Shown: positions 34,942 to 43,531, numbered from the stretch's first letter. The stretch is DNA of 64,000 nt from Bacteroides timonensis (GCF_000513195.1 NZ_CBVI010000101.1:1-64000), one strand, 5' to 3'. The notes: generated from the sequence alone by a model not told the origin. Made by a program: numbers and translations.

Positions 34942-37914
34942 ATGGTAAAAAGTAGCTACACTTCGTTTTTGCGGGAAATAAGGGGACTTATTCCGCAAGA
35001 TAGGATATACACCGACGAACTGCGCCGGTTAGCATGGGGAACAGATGCGGGTTTCTACCGTCTGATCCCACAAATCGTGATTCGTTCCAACAGCGAAGAG
35101 GAAATCTCCGACCTGTTGAGACTTGCCGACCGTTACAGCCTGCCAGTAACGTTTCGTGCCGCAGGAACCAGTTTGTCGGGACAAGCCATTAGTGACTCTA
35201 TCCTGATCGTAGCCGGAAAGCACTGGGAGAAGTACAGCATTTCTCCCGATCATGAACAGATCACCCTGCAACCAGGCATCATCGGCCAGCGGGTCAACGA
35301 GATTCTCGCACCCTACGGACGTAAGTTTGCTCCGGACCCGGCAAGCGTGAAATCGGCCATGGTAGGCGGCATCGTGATGAACAACGCCTCGGGCATGAAT
35401 TGCGGCACACATGCCAATAGTGACAAAGTGCTTCTCTCCGCCCGCATCGTATTGGCGGATGGCACCGTGCTGGATACGGGGGACGACATTTCACGTGCCG
35501 CCTTCGAAGCCACCCACCCCGATTTCCTTAACCGCATCTGCGAACTGCGCGACCGGATACGTGCCAACGAAGAACTCGCCGCACGCATCCGCTACAAATA
35601 TTCCATCAAGAACGTAACCGGACTGAATCTCCTGCCATTCGTCCGCTTCGACGACCCGTTCGATATTATTGCCCATCTGATGGTAGGCTCGGAAGGCACG
35701 CTTGCGTTCCTTTCCCAGATTACCATGCGCACCGAGTACGACTATCCGCACAAGGCAAGCGCCATGCTCTACTTTACCAGTATCAAGGATGCTTGCCGGG
35801 CGGTGGTGGCGATGAAGGAGCTTAAAAATGAAGAATTCTTCATTCCTCATTCTTCATTCATTGTGAAGGGTGCCGAGTTACTGGACTACAAGAGTCTTTC
35901 TTCCGTAGACGACCCCATATATATAAGGTATAAGCAAGAAGTCTCCGATCCCTCCGGCCTCACCGCCGTGCTGACCGAGACCAAAGCCCGCACCCGCGAG
36001 GAACTGGAACAGAATATCTCAGTGATCGAAGAGTGTCTGAAACCTTTCAGCACCTACATCCCCGTACACTTCACCGACCGGCCGGAAGAATATTCCAAGT
36101 ATTGGGCCATCCGCTCAGGCATATTCCCATCCGTAGGCGGTACACGCCAACCCGGCACTACCTGCCTCATCGAGGACGTAGCCTTCCACATCGAAGACCT
36201 GCCCGAAGCCACCGCCGACCTGCAACAGCTCATCGCCCGCCACGGCTACGATGATGCCTGCATCTACGGTCATGCTCTGGAAGGTAACTACCACTTTATC
36301 CTGAATCAATCCTTCAGTACCGACACCGAAGTAAAGCGCTACGAGGACCTGATGAATGACGTAAAGACTCTGGTAGTCGATAAATACGACGGTTCGCTGA
36401 AAGCCGAACATGGCACCGGACGCAACATGGCCCCCTTCGTGAAATATGAATGGGGAGAGGCAGCTTTTGAAGCCATGAAGGCAGTCAAGCAGTTGTTCGA
36501 CCCGAAAGGGCTGCTCAATCCGGGAGTTATCTTCAATGATGACCCGCAATGCCACATCAAAAACTTCAAACCGTTGCCGTTGTTACGAGCTACAAGCTAC
36601 GAGCTACAAGCTACGAGTACCATGCAGAATGATAGCGCAGCACTGGTAGCTCGTCGCTCGTCGCTCGTAGCTCTTTCAACTGACAAGTGCATCGAGTGTG
36701 GCTTCTGCGAAGTGAACTGCCTGTCGTGCGGCTTTACCCTTTCTTCGCGCCAGCGCATTGTACTGCAACGGGAAATATCACGTCTGAAACAAAGCGGTAC
36801 AGACCTGGAACGTCTGTCTCTACTCGAAAAACAATACCGCTACCCGGGCAATCAAACTTGCGCAGGAGACGGACTATGCTCCATGTCCTGCCCGATGAAT
36901 ATCAATACAGGCGACCTGACCCATATCATCCGCCAGGAAGCACTGCCGAAAGGCAGCCTCGGATATAAAGCAGGAGATTTCGTAGCCAATCACTTCGCTG
37001 GTGTTAAGAGTAGTCTGCGCCCCGTTTTATCATTAGCCAATTTCGGACACTCCGTATTGGGAACCAAAGCCATGAGCAGCATTACGAAAGGAATGCACAA
37101 TGTATTGGGCGTGCCTTTGTGGACGCCTGCCATGCCAAAATCCTATAGGATGAGGAATGAAGAATTAATTCCTCATTCTTCATTAAACAAAGTCGTTTAT
37201 TTCCCCAGCTGCATCAACCAAACCATGGGCCTCCCGAAGCACTCCCCCGTGGAACAACCTTTGGTAAACAAGATGATCTCCCTCTTGCAAAAAGGCGGTT
37301 ACGAAGTCATCTTCCCAAAGGAGATGGATAAGCTCTGCTGCGGCACCATCTGGGAAAGTAAAGGTATGCTCGACATTGCCGATCGCAAAGCCGCCGAACT
37401 CGAAGCCGCCCTTTGGGAAGCCAGCGAGCAAGGCAAATTCCCTATCCTCTGCGATCAGAGCCCCTGCCTGCACCGCATGCGCGAAACCATTCAAAAGATG
37501 AAGCTCTACGAACCTGCAGAATTCATCTACACCTTCCTGCGGGACAAACTGGTCTTCACGCAGACCGACCGCCCCGTAGCAGTACACATCACCTGCTCCA
37601 TGCGCCGAATGGGGCTGGCAGATACGATTGTCTCCCTGGCAAAACTTTGTTCCACGCATGTCTTCGTACCCGAAGAAGTAGGCTGCTGTGGTTTTGCCGG
37701 CGACCGTGGATTCACCTATCCCGAACTGAATTCCTATGCCTTGCGCAAACTCCGTCCGCAGATAGAAGCATCCGGCATCACCATCGGCTACTCCAACAGT
37801 CGTACCTGCGAAATAGGACTGACTACCAACTCTGGTATCCCCTATGTCTCTATCGCCTATCTCGTAGACCAATGCACGAAGAGCGTGAAAGCTGAAGCAA
37901 CTGATAACTTATAA
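34942..37914 (+). CDS. FAD- and Fe-S-binding D-2-hydroxyacid (D-lactate) dehydrogenase
   Basis: A 990-residue fusion of a GlcD-type FAD domain and a GlpC-type iron-sulfur domain. FAD site: FRAAGTSLSGQAISDSIL and PDPASVKSAMVGGIVMNNAS. FAD oxidase C-terminal part to about residue 545. Two 4Fe-4S clusters: CIECGFCEVNCLSCGF and CAGDGLCSMSCPMNINTG. Two cysteine-rich CCG-type motifs: CCGTIWESKG and CCGFAGDRGF. The family oxidises D-lactate or glycolate with quinone reduction. MurQ, encoded two genes further on after the acyltransferase-like and MurK genes, releases D-lactate, giving a direct metabolic reason for this neighbour. Three in-frame palindromic segments (about residues 296-306, 549-578 and 739-748) lie near domain edges. 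Confidence 0.85.
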   Translation: MVKSSYTSFLREIRGLIPQDRIYTDELRRLAWGTDAGFYRLIPQIVIRSNSEEEISDLLRLADRYSLPVTFRAAGTSLSGQAISDSILIVAGKHWEKYSISPDHEQITLQPGIIGQRVNEILAPYGRKFAPDPASVKSAMVGGIVMNNASGMNCGTHANSDKVLLSARIVLADGTVLDTGDDISRAAFEATHPDFLNRICELRDRIRANEELAARIRYKYSIKNVTGLNLLPFVRFDDPFDIIAHLMVGSEGTLAFLSQITMRTEYDYPHKASAMLYFTSIKDACRAVVAMKELKNEEFFIPHSSFIVKGAELLDYKSLSSVDDPIYIRYKQEVSDPSGLTAVLTETKARTREELEQNISVIEECLKPFSTYIPVHFTDRPEEYSKYWAIRSGIFPSVGGTRQPGTTCLIEDVAFHIEDLPEATADLQQLIARHGYDDACIYGHALEGNYHFILNQSFSTDTEVKRYEDLMNDVKTLVVDKYDGSLKAEHGTGRNMAPFVKYEWGEAAFEAMKAVKQLFDPKGLLNPGVIFNDDPQCHIKNFKPLPLLRATSYELQATSTMQNDSAALVARRSSLVALSTDKCIECGFCEVNCLSCGFTLSSRQRIVLQREISRLKQSGTDLERLSLLEKQYRYPGNQTCAGDGLCSMSCPMNINTGDLTHIIRQEALPKGSLGYKAGDFVANHFAGVKSSLRPVLSLANFGHSVLGTKAMSSITKGMHNVLGVPLWTPAMPKSYRMRNEELIPHSSLNKVVYFPSCINQTMGLPKHSPVEQPLVNKMISLLQKGGYEVIFPKEMDKLCCGTIWESKGMLDIADRKAAELEAALWEASEQGKFPILCDQSPCLHRMRETIQKMKLYEPAEFIYTFLRDKLVFTQTDRPVAVHITCSMRRMGLADTIVSLAKLCSTHVFVPEEVGCCGFAGDRGFTYPELNSYALRKLRPQIEASGITIGYSNSRTCEIGLTTNSGIPYVSIAYLVDQCTKSVKAEATDNL
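35827..35858. repeat. In-frame palindromic repeat, family B, copy 1
   Basis: AATGAAGAAT (35827-35836) and ATTCTTCATT (35849-35858) are exact inverses in the flavoprotein gene and encode NEEFFIPHSSF. The same arms recur at 37156-37184 in the same gene. Confidence 0.8.
36587..36673. repeat. In-frame palindromic repeat, family A, copy 2
   Basis: Repeated GAGCTAC units (36587-36617) are inverted as GTAGCTC/GTCGCTC units (36646-36673). They encode ATSYELQATSTMQND and LVARRSSLVA, nearly the same peptide as in the amidase-like gene at 23757. The insert lies exactly between the FAD domain and the first Fe-S motif. Confidence 0.85.
37156..37184. repeat. In-frame palindromic repeat, family B, copy 2
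   Basis: AATGAAGAAT (37156-37165) and ATTCTTCATT (37175-37184) encode RNEELIPHSSL just before the C-terminal cysteine-rich domain. Same arms as 35827-35858, with a shorter loop. Confidence 0.8.
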
Positions 37915-37939
37915 CTAATAACTTAACACACTTATTACA

Positions 37940-39127
37940 ATGAACAGTCAGACTAAGACAAACAAGCGCATTCTTGCCCTCGACATCCTTCGCGGTGTCA
38001 CCATTGCGGGCATGATTATGGTGAACAACCCCGGCACTTGGGGACATATATATGCCCCCCTGCGCCACGCTGAGTGGAATGGCCTCACCCCCACCGACCT
38101 CGTCTTCCCCTTCTTCATGTTCATCATGGGTATCTCTACCTATATCTCCCTGAAGAAGTACAACTTCGAGTTCAGTCATGCAGCCGCCCTGAAGATATTG
38201 AAGCGTACCATTATCATCTTCCTGATCGGACTTGCCATCGGCTGGTTCTCCAGATTCTGTTACTACTGGGCAGGCTCCCATGAAGGTCTCAGCTTCGGGG
38301 AACAACTCTGGGCATCCGTCTGGACTTTCGACCGCATCCGTATCCTGGGTGTCATGCAGCGTCTGGCCCTTTGCTACGGCGCTACCGCTATCATTGCGCT
38401 GACCATGAAACACCGTCATATCCCTTATCTCATTGCCACATTGCTGGTAGGCTACTTCATCCTGCTGATGTGTGGCAACGGATTTGCTTACAACGAAACC
38501 AATATCCTCTCCATAGTGGACCGTGCCATCCTCACCCCCGCACACATGTACAAGGACAACGGCATTGATCCCGAAGGTCTTTTAAGCACCATCCCCTCCA
38601 TTGCCCACGTATTGCTGGGCTTCTGCGTGGGTCGCATGATGCTGGACAGCAATAAAGCCGAGAGCCGCGAAGCGTTACTAAACTCTCACCTGATCAAATT
38701 ATTCCTGGTTGGTGCCATTCTTACTTTTGCAGGCTTCCTGCTGAGCTACGGTTGTCCTATCAACAAGAAAATCTGGTCTCCCACCTTCGTTCTCACCACT
38801 TGCGGACTGGCCTCCAGTTTCTTGGCACTGCTCATCTGGATCATCGACGTAAAAGGATACAAGAAATGGTGTACTTTCTTCGAGGCTTTCGGTGTCAACC
38901 CCCTGTTCATGTACGTTCTGGGTGGAGTACTAAGTATCCTGTTCGGCAGCATCAGCTTCCCTTGGGGTGATGGCAGCATCAGCATACACGGATTCTTATA
39001 CAAGATCGTTCTTATGCCGATATTCGGTGAGACAGGCGGTTCACTGGCCTACGCACTGCTCTTTGTAGCCATCAACTGGTGCATCGGCTATCAATTGTAT
39101 AAACGGAAGATATATATCAAGATATAG
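37940..39127 (+). CDS. HGSNAT/NagX-like membrane acyltransferase family protein
   Basis: A 395-residue multi-pass inner-membrane protein. RILALDILRGVTIAGMIMVNN at the N-terminus, WNGLTPTDLVFPFFMFIMGI and RIRILGVMQRLALCYG are typical of the heparan-alpha-glucosaminide N-acetyltransferase-like family (DUF5009/DUF1624, NagX). Some members are thought to acetylate amino sugars across the membrane, or to act in amino-sugar use. Between the D-lactate dehydrogenase and MurK genes it may acetylate de-N-acetylated wall sugars or take part in their transport. Assignment to family is good; activity is inference. Starts 25 bases after the previous gene. Confidence 0.8.
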   Translation: MNSQTKTNKRILALDILRGVTIAGMIMVNNPGTWGHIYAPLRHAEWNGLTPTDLVFPFFMFIMGISTYISLKKYNFEFSHAAALKILKRTIIIFLIGLAIGWFSRFCYYWAGSHEGLSFGEQLWASVWTFDRIRILGVMQRLALCYGATAIIALTMKHRHIPYLIATLLVGYFILLMCGNGFAYNETNILSIVDRAILTPAHMYKDNGIDPEGLLSTIPSIAHVLLGFCVGRMMLDSNKAESREALLNSHLIKLFLVGAILTFAGFLLSYGCPINKKIWSPTFVLTTCGLASSFLALLIWIIDVKGYKKWCTFFEAFGVNPLFMYVLGGVLSILFGSISFPWGDGSISIHGFLYKIVLMPIFGETGGSLAYALLFVAINWCIGYQLYKRKIYIKI

Positions 39128-39201
39128 GAGGTAAAGGAGATACAGGAGATAACTCCTCTAACTCCTTAAAACAACAAGTAAATAATTAAACTTAAAACGA
39201 T

Positions 39202-40041
39202 ATGATATTAATAGCAGACAGTGGCTCTACAAAAACCGATTGGTGTGTTGTAGAGAAAGGTAAACTCATCCAGCAGATTTCTACGAAAGGTACCAACCCT
39301 TTCTTTCAGTCGGAAGAGGAGATCAGTAATGAAATTGCGACAGCGCTGCTGCCCCAGTTAACGACCCATGCCTTCAACGCTGTGTACTTTTATGGTGCCG
39401 GCTGTGGCTTCCCCGACAAAATTGCCATGGTACACCGTGCCATTATCCAGCATCTCCAGGTTTCGGGCGACGAAGTGGAAGTAAATACGGACATGCTTGC
39501 CGCCGCTCGCGGACTTTGCGGACACGAACCGGGCATAGCCTGCATCATGGGCACAGGTTCCAACTCGTGTTACTACGACGGCAAACACATTGGTGCCAAC
39601 GTCTCTCCCCTGGGTTTCATTCTTGGCGACGAAGGTAGCGGTGCTTGCCTGGGTAAGTTGCTGGTAGGTGATATTCTGAAAAATCAGATGACTCCGGAAC
39701 TGAAAGAGAAGTTCCTCAAGCAGTTCAATCTGGAACCGGCAGACATCATCGACCGTGTATACCGTAAACCTTTCCCGAACCGCTTCCTGGCAAGCCTGTC
39801 TCCATTCCTCGCTCAGAATCTGGACGAGCCTTGCGTGCGCACGCTGGTGCTAAACAGTTTCAAGGCTTTCCTGAAAAGGAACGTCATGCAATACGATTAT
39901 CAGCATAGCAAGGTACATTTCATCGGCTCCGTAGCATTCCATTATAAGGAGGTACTTGCCGAGGCCGCACAGGAAATGGGCGTTCAAATAGGCACCATCC
40001 TCCAGAGCCCCATGGAAGGCCTGATTAGCTACCATAGCTAA
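39202..40041 (+). CDS. murK: BadF/BadG-type amino-sugar kinase, MurK-like
   Basis: A 279-residue cytoplasmic kinase of the ASKHA fold: phosphate loops LIADSGSTKTDWCVVEKG at the N-terminus and CIMGTGSNSCYYDG, with GFILGDEGSGACLG in the second half. The group includes MurK, which phosphorylates MurNAc and GlcNAc at O6, and eukaryotic-type GlcNAc kinases. It lies directly before murQ, which uses MurNAc-6-phosphate, the same pairing as in the known murTKQ operon of Tannerella forsythia. MurK is therefore the best name, with plain GlcNAc kinase as alternative. Confidence 0.82.
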   Translation: MILIADSGSTKTDWCVVEKGKLIQQISTKGTNPFFQSEEEISNEIATALLPQLTTHAFNAVYFYGAGCGFPDKIAMVHRAIIQHLQVSGDEVEVNTDMLAAARGLCGHEPGIACIMGTGSNSCYYDGKHIGANVSPLGFILGDEGSGACLGKLLVGDILKNQMTPELKEKFLKQFNLEPADIIDRVYRKPFPNRFLASLSPFLAQNLDEPCVRTLVLNSFKAFLKRNVMQYDYQHSKVHFIGSVAFHYKEVLAEAAQEMGVQIGTILQSPMEGLISYHS

Positions 40042-40059
40042 TCACCCCAGCCCCCCATA

Positions 40060-40079
40060 AATCATAAATTATAAATCAT
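40060..40079. repeat. 20-bp intergenic repeat, copy 2
   Basis: AATCATAAATTATAAATCAT, identical to 33438-33457, in the 54-base gap between murK and murQ. Confidence 0.6.
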
Positions 40080-40095
40080 AAATCTCATCATCATC

Positions 40096-40917
40096 ATGGC
40101 ATTCGTAAAGATATCAGAGCAACCTTCGCTCTACAACGACTTGGAAAAGAAATCTGTCCGCGAAATATTGGAGGACATCAACACAGAAGACCAGAAAGTG
40201 GCATTGGCTGTTCAAAAAGCCATCCCACAGATCGAGAAACTGGTGACACAAATCGTTCCGCGCATGAAGCAAGGCGGACGCATCTTTTATATGGGAGCAG
40301 GCACCAGCGGTCGCCTGGGTGTGCTGGATGCATCAGAAATTCCTCCAACATTCGGTATGCCTCCTACGCTCGTCATCGGACTGATAGCAGGCGGTGATAC
40401 AGCCTTGCGTAATCCGGTGGAAAATGCGGAGGACGATATGCGTCGCGGTTGGGAAGAGTTAGTTGAACGTAACATTACGGATAAAGATACCGTCATCGGC
40501 ATTGCCGCTTCCGGCACGACTCCCTACGTTATCGGTGCCATGCAGAAAGCACGTGAGCACGGCATTCTTACAGGCTGCATCACCAGCAACCCCGACTCTC
40601 CGATGGCAGCCGAAGCAGATGTTCCCATCGAAATGATTGTAGGACCGGAGTATGTAACAGGAAGCTCACGCATGAAATCGGGTACGGGACAGAAAATGAT
40701 ACTGAACATGATTACCACTTCTGTCATGATACAACTGGGCCGCGTGAAAGGTAATAAGATGGTGAACATGCAGCTGAGTAACCAGAAATTGGTAGACCGT
40801 GGCACCCGCATGATCGTAGAAGAACTGGGATTGGACTATGGAAAGGCAAAGGCACTGTTGCTAATGCATGGTTCAGTGAAAAAGGCAGTAGATGCTTATA
40901 GGGGGGTAACATTATGA
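40096..40917 (+). CDS. murQ: N-acetylmuramic acid 6-phosphate etherase
   Basis: A 273-residue SIS-fold enzyme that splits the lactyl ether of MurNAc-6-phosphate, giving GlcNAc-6-phosphate and D-lactate in the cytoplasm. MurQ signature: YMGAGTSGRLGVLDASEIPPTFG (given in part: GAGTSGRLGVLDASEIPP, about residues 68-85, with the acidic catalytic candidate in ASEIP), then NPVENAEDD with the second conserved Glu, GIAASGTTPYVIGA and GSSRMKSGTGQKMILNM. Slightly shorter than the 298-residue E. coli enzyme but complete in motifs. Its stop overlaps the next start by 4 bases (ATGA), showing translational coupling. Confidence 0.95.
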   Translation: MAFVKISEQPSLYNDLEKKSVREILEDINTEDQKVALAVQKAIPQIEKLVTQIVPRMKQGGRIFYMGAGTSGRLGVLDASEIPPTFGMPPTLVIGLIAGGDTALRNPVENAEDDMRRGWEELVERNITDKDTVIGIAASGTTPYVIGAMQKAREHGILTGCITSNPDSPMAAEADVPIEMIVGPEYVTGSSRMKSGTGQKMILNMITTSVMIQLGRVKGNKMVNMQLSNQKLVDRGTRMIVEELGLDYGKAKALLLMHGSVKKAVDAYRGVTL

Positions 40918-42773
40918 AACTCCTCCCTTCCTTTTTCTTCTTTGTGTTGCTTGCCCTGCAAGCCAATGCACAATCCTTGCAACGTGTTGCCCCCGAACAA
41001 GTCGGCATGGATTCCCGTCATTTGTTGTACGCTGACGAAGCGATAGAAACCGCCATCGCCAATAAAGACATTCCCGGTGCCGTACTCGCTGTAGTACGCA
41101 ACGGGAAGATGGCCTACCTCAAAGCATACGGCAACAAGCGTGTGTACCCTAACACCGAGCCTATGACTGTAAACACCATTTTCGATATGGCTTCATGCAG
41201 TAAATCCATGTCCACTGCCATCTGTACCCATATCCTGGCAGAACGTGGTAAGCTCCGCCTCCTGGATCCCGTCAGCCTCTATATATCTGAATTTAAGTCC
41301 TGGGTGAGCAAAGACGGAAAAGATAAGAAAATCATCCGCATCGCCGACCTGTTGACACATACTTCCGGTCTCCCCCCTTATGCCCCAACCAGTGAATTGG
41401 AAAAACAATATGGCTCCCCCAGCCCCGACGGAATGATAGAGTACATAGCCAACTGCCGCCGCGACTTCAAGCCGCAGACCGACTTCCAATACAGTTGCCT
41501 TAACTACATCACCCTGCAACGCATCATCGAAACCGTCAGCGGACAATCCTTACGTGACTTCGCCCGCGAAAATCTATTTGATGTATTAGGTATGACCCAT
41601 ACCGACTATCTCCCCTGCAAGCGCGACAAGGATGGGAAATGGATCAATACAGCAGATGCCCATTGGACAACCTCTACCGAAGGTGACTGGCATAGCCTCA
41701 TCGCTCCTACCGAGAAGCAATCCGACGGCAGTGTCCTCTGCGGACAAGTACACGATCCACTCGCCCGTGTCATGAATGGCGGTATTTCCGGCAATGCCGG
41801 CGTATTCTCTTGTGCCGAAGACATAGCTGTCCTCTGCGCCGCCCTGCAAAACGGCGGAGAATGGAACGGACACCGCATCCTCAGCCCATTGGGAGTAAAA
41901 GCTATGCGTACCGTCCCCCGTGCCACTGCTACATTAGGACGCACTTTAGGATGGGATAATTTCACCGCCTACGCTTCCAATAACGGAGATTATTTTGGTC
42001 CGAATACCTACGGGCACACCGGATACACCGGTACTTCCATCATCATAGATCCGGACAACGATACTTCCGTCATCCTGCTCGTCAATGCCGTGCATCCCGA
42101 AGACGGTCATAGCATGGTTCGTCTGCGCTCTCTGATAGCCAATGTTGTTGCAGCTTCTATCTATCCCACCCCACGTATTTATACGGATCATTATTATAAG
42201 CGCTTCCTCCAATTCATAGATGAACCTGCCATTACCTCCAAAGACATCGTCATGGTGGGCAACAGCCTTACAGAAGGTGGCGGCAACTGGAACACCCGCC
42301 TCAACAAGAAAAACATCCGTAACCGTGGTATCATCGGTGACGAAGTTATGGGTATTTACGACCGCCTGCACCAGATACTTCCGGGACACCCAGAGAAACT
42401 ATTCCTCCTTGCCGGGGTCAACGACATCTCACACGACCTCACTGCGGACAGCATCGTCAGTATGATACGCATGACCGTAGAGCGCATTCAGCGTGAATCT
42501 CCTGATACGAAACTCTACCTGCAAAGTCTCCTGCCTTTCGATGAGAGCTTCGGACGTTACAAAAAGCTAACCGGGAAAACCGACATGGTTCCCGAAATCA
42601 ATGCACAACTGGAAGTTTTAGCTAAAGATCACAAGATTACATTCATCAACCTCTTCCCGTTATTTACAGAGAAAGGTACGAATGTGCTTCGCAAAGAATT
42701 GACCAGTGACGGCTTACACCTGAATGAAGAAGGATATAAAATTTGGGTGAAAGCGTTGAAAAAGAAAATGTAG
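40914..42773 (+). CDS. Serine hydrolase (beta-lactamase/DD-peptidase type) fused to an SGNH esterase domain
   Basis: A 619-residue exported protein (signal peptide about 1-19). Residues about 25-420 are a class-C-like serine hydrolase: SCSK (SxxK), QYSCLNY (YxN region, Asn replaced by Cys in the usual YSN) and GHTGYTG (HTG). Residues about 440-619 are an SGNH/GDSL hydrolase: VMVGNSLTEGGG, GVNDISHD and SDGLHLNEEGY with the Asp-His pair. A natural reading is a wall-processing enzyme that trims stem peptides or D-amino acids and removes O-acetyl groups that block muramidases. That reading is inference from the murQ coupling and the operon. Last gene of the operon. Confidence 0.82.
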   Translation: MKLLPSFFFFVLLALQANAQSLQRVAPEQVGMDSRHLLYADEAIETAIANKDIPGAVLAVVRNGKMAYLKAYGNKRVYPNTEPMTVNTIFDMASCSKSMSTAICTHILAERGKLRLLDPVSLYISEFKSWVSKDGKDKKIIRIADLLTHTSGLPPYAPTSELEKQYGSPSPDGMIEYIANCRRDFKPQTDFQYSCLNYITLQRIIETVSGQSLRDFARENLFDVLGMTHTDYLPCKRDKDGKWINTADAHWTTSTEGDWHSLIAPTEKQSDGSVLCGQVHDPLARVMNGGISGNAGVFSCAEDIAVLCAALQNGGEWNGHRILSPLGVKAMRTVPRATATLGRTLGWDNFTAYASNNGDYFGPNTYGHTGYTGTSIIIDPDNDTSVILLVNAVHPEDGHSMVRLRSLIANVVAASIYPTPRIYTDHYYKRFLQFIDEPAITSKDIVMVGNSLTEGGGNWNTRLNKKNIRNRGIIGDEVMGIYDRLHQILPGHPEKLFLLAGVNDISHDLTADSIVSMIRMTVERIQRESPDTKLYLQSLLPFDESFGRYKKLTGKTDMVPEINAQLEVLAKDHKITFINLFPLFTEKGTNVLRKELTSDGLHLNEEGYKIWVKALKKKM

Positions 42774-42793
42774 ATTCCTCCTCTATAAACACA

Positions 42794-42830
42794 AGAGGCT
42801 GCCCTTAATGAGCAGCCTCTCTATTTATTT
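42794..42830. terminator. Strong terminator at the end of the salvage operon
   Basis: AGAGGCTGC (42794-42802) and GCAGCCTCT (42812-42820) with a following CTATTTATTTT. Lies 20 bases after the last operon gene and also 22 bases after the convergent FKBP gene, so it may serve both. Confidence 0.8.
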
Positions 42831-42841
42831 TAAAAGAACGT

Positions 42842-43510
42842 CTACTTTACTGCTTCTAACAGCATATCAAATGTCAAAGTTGAATAACCAAGAATTGAAC
42901 TATATCCGCTTTCTCCATATCCACATTGGTAAGGGATATACAACATCCAGCGTTCTTTCGTATGCATATATTGCAATACCGTAGTCCATCCTGAAACGAC
43001 ACCTGTCACACTAAAAGAAGATGGAGAATCGAAGTCCGTGGGCACCTTGGCACCCTCACCTTCAGAAAGCAGTACACCTCGGTCTATTGCGCTGTAACCA
43101 ACAAAATTACCATCGAATCTATCCCCTAATATTATTGTACCATAATAGTATGTCGTAACTGACTGCGTATAAAGGGGACGCTCCCCATCGGGATTGTCCG
43201 ACGAGATTTTCTTACAGTAAATATACAAGGAATTCTCTGTCGTACTCTTGTAGTTATCCTTAATAGCAAATAATTCACCTACAGGAATCTTACTAAGCTT
43301 AACAGAGTCACCGTTATCACCTTCATATTTCGCCCCTTCTATGATTCTATCAGCCCGACCACCTATGATCAGATTCAATGAATCAATATAAGCTTCATTC
43401 CGTTCTCGCCAGTTATCATACCTACCTACTTCCTCTACTTCTTCACAAGAAGTAAATACACCTGCCAAGAGTAACAGGAAAGGTAGAAATATTAAGAGTC
43501 TTTTATTCAT
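42842..43510 (-). CDS. FKBP-type peptidyl-prolyl isomerase lipoprotein
   Basis: A 222-residue lipoprotein (lipobox FTSC, Cys22). The C-terminal half follows the FKBP plan: VTTYYYGTIILGDRFDGNF, VVSGWTTVLQYMHTKERWML, YIPYQCGYGES and YSTLTFDMLLEAV. It should help fold proteins in the periplasm or at the membrane. Some active-site aromatics of classic FKBPs are changed, so activity may be low. It follows glyS after 21 bases on the same strand and is probably co-transcribed from the glyS promoter. Confidence 0.8.
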   Translation of the reverse strand: MNKRLLIFLPFLLLLAGVFTSCEEVEEVGRYDNWRERNEAYIDSLNLIIGGRADRIIEGAKYEGDNGDSVKLSKIPVGELFAIKDNYKSTTENSLYIYCKKISSDNPDGERPLYTQSVTTYYYGTIILGDRFDGNFVGYSAIDRGVLLSEGEGAKVPTDFDSPSSFSVTGVVSGWTTVLQYMHTKERWMLYIPYQCGYGESGYSSILGYSTLTFDMLLEAVK

Positions 43511-43531
43511 TCTATTAATTTATTGTATTAC

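Noticed and set aside
37183..37872. 229-codon reverse open frame inside the D-lactate dehydrogenase gene
   Set aside because: Shadow of a strongly supported gene; its own product shows no recognisable motif.
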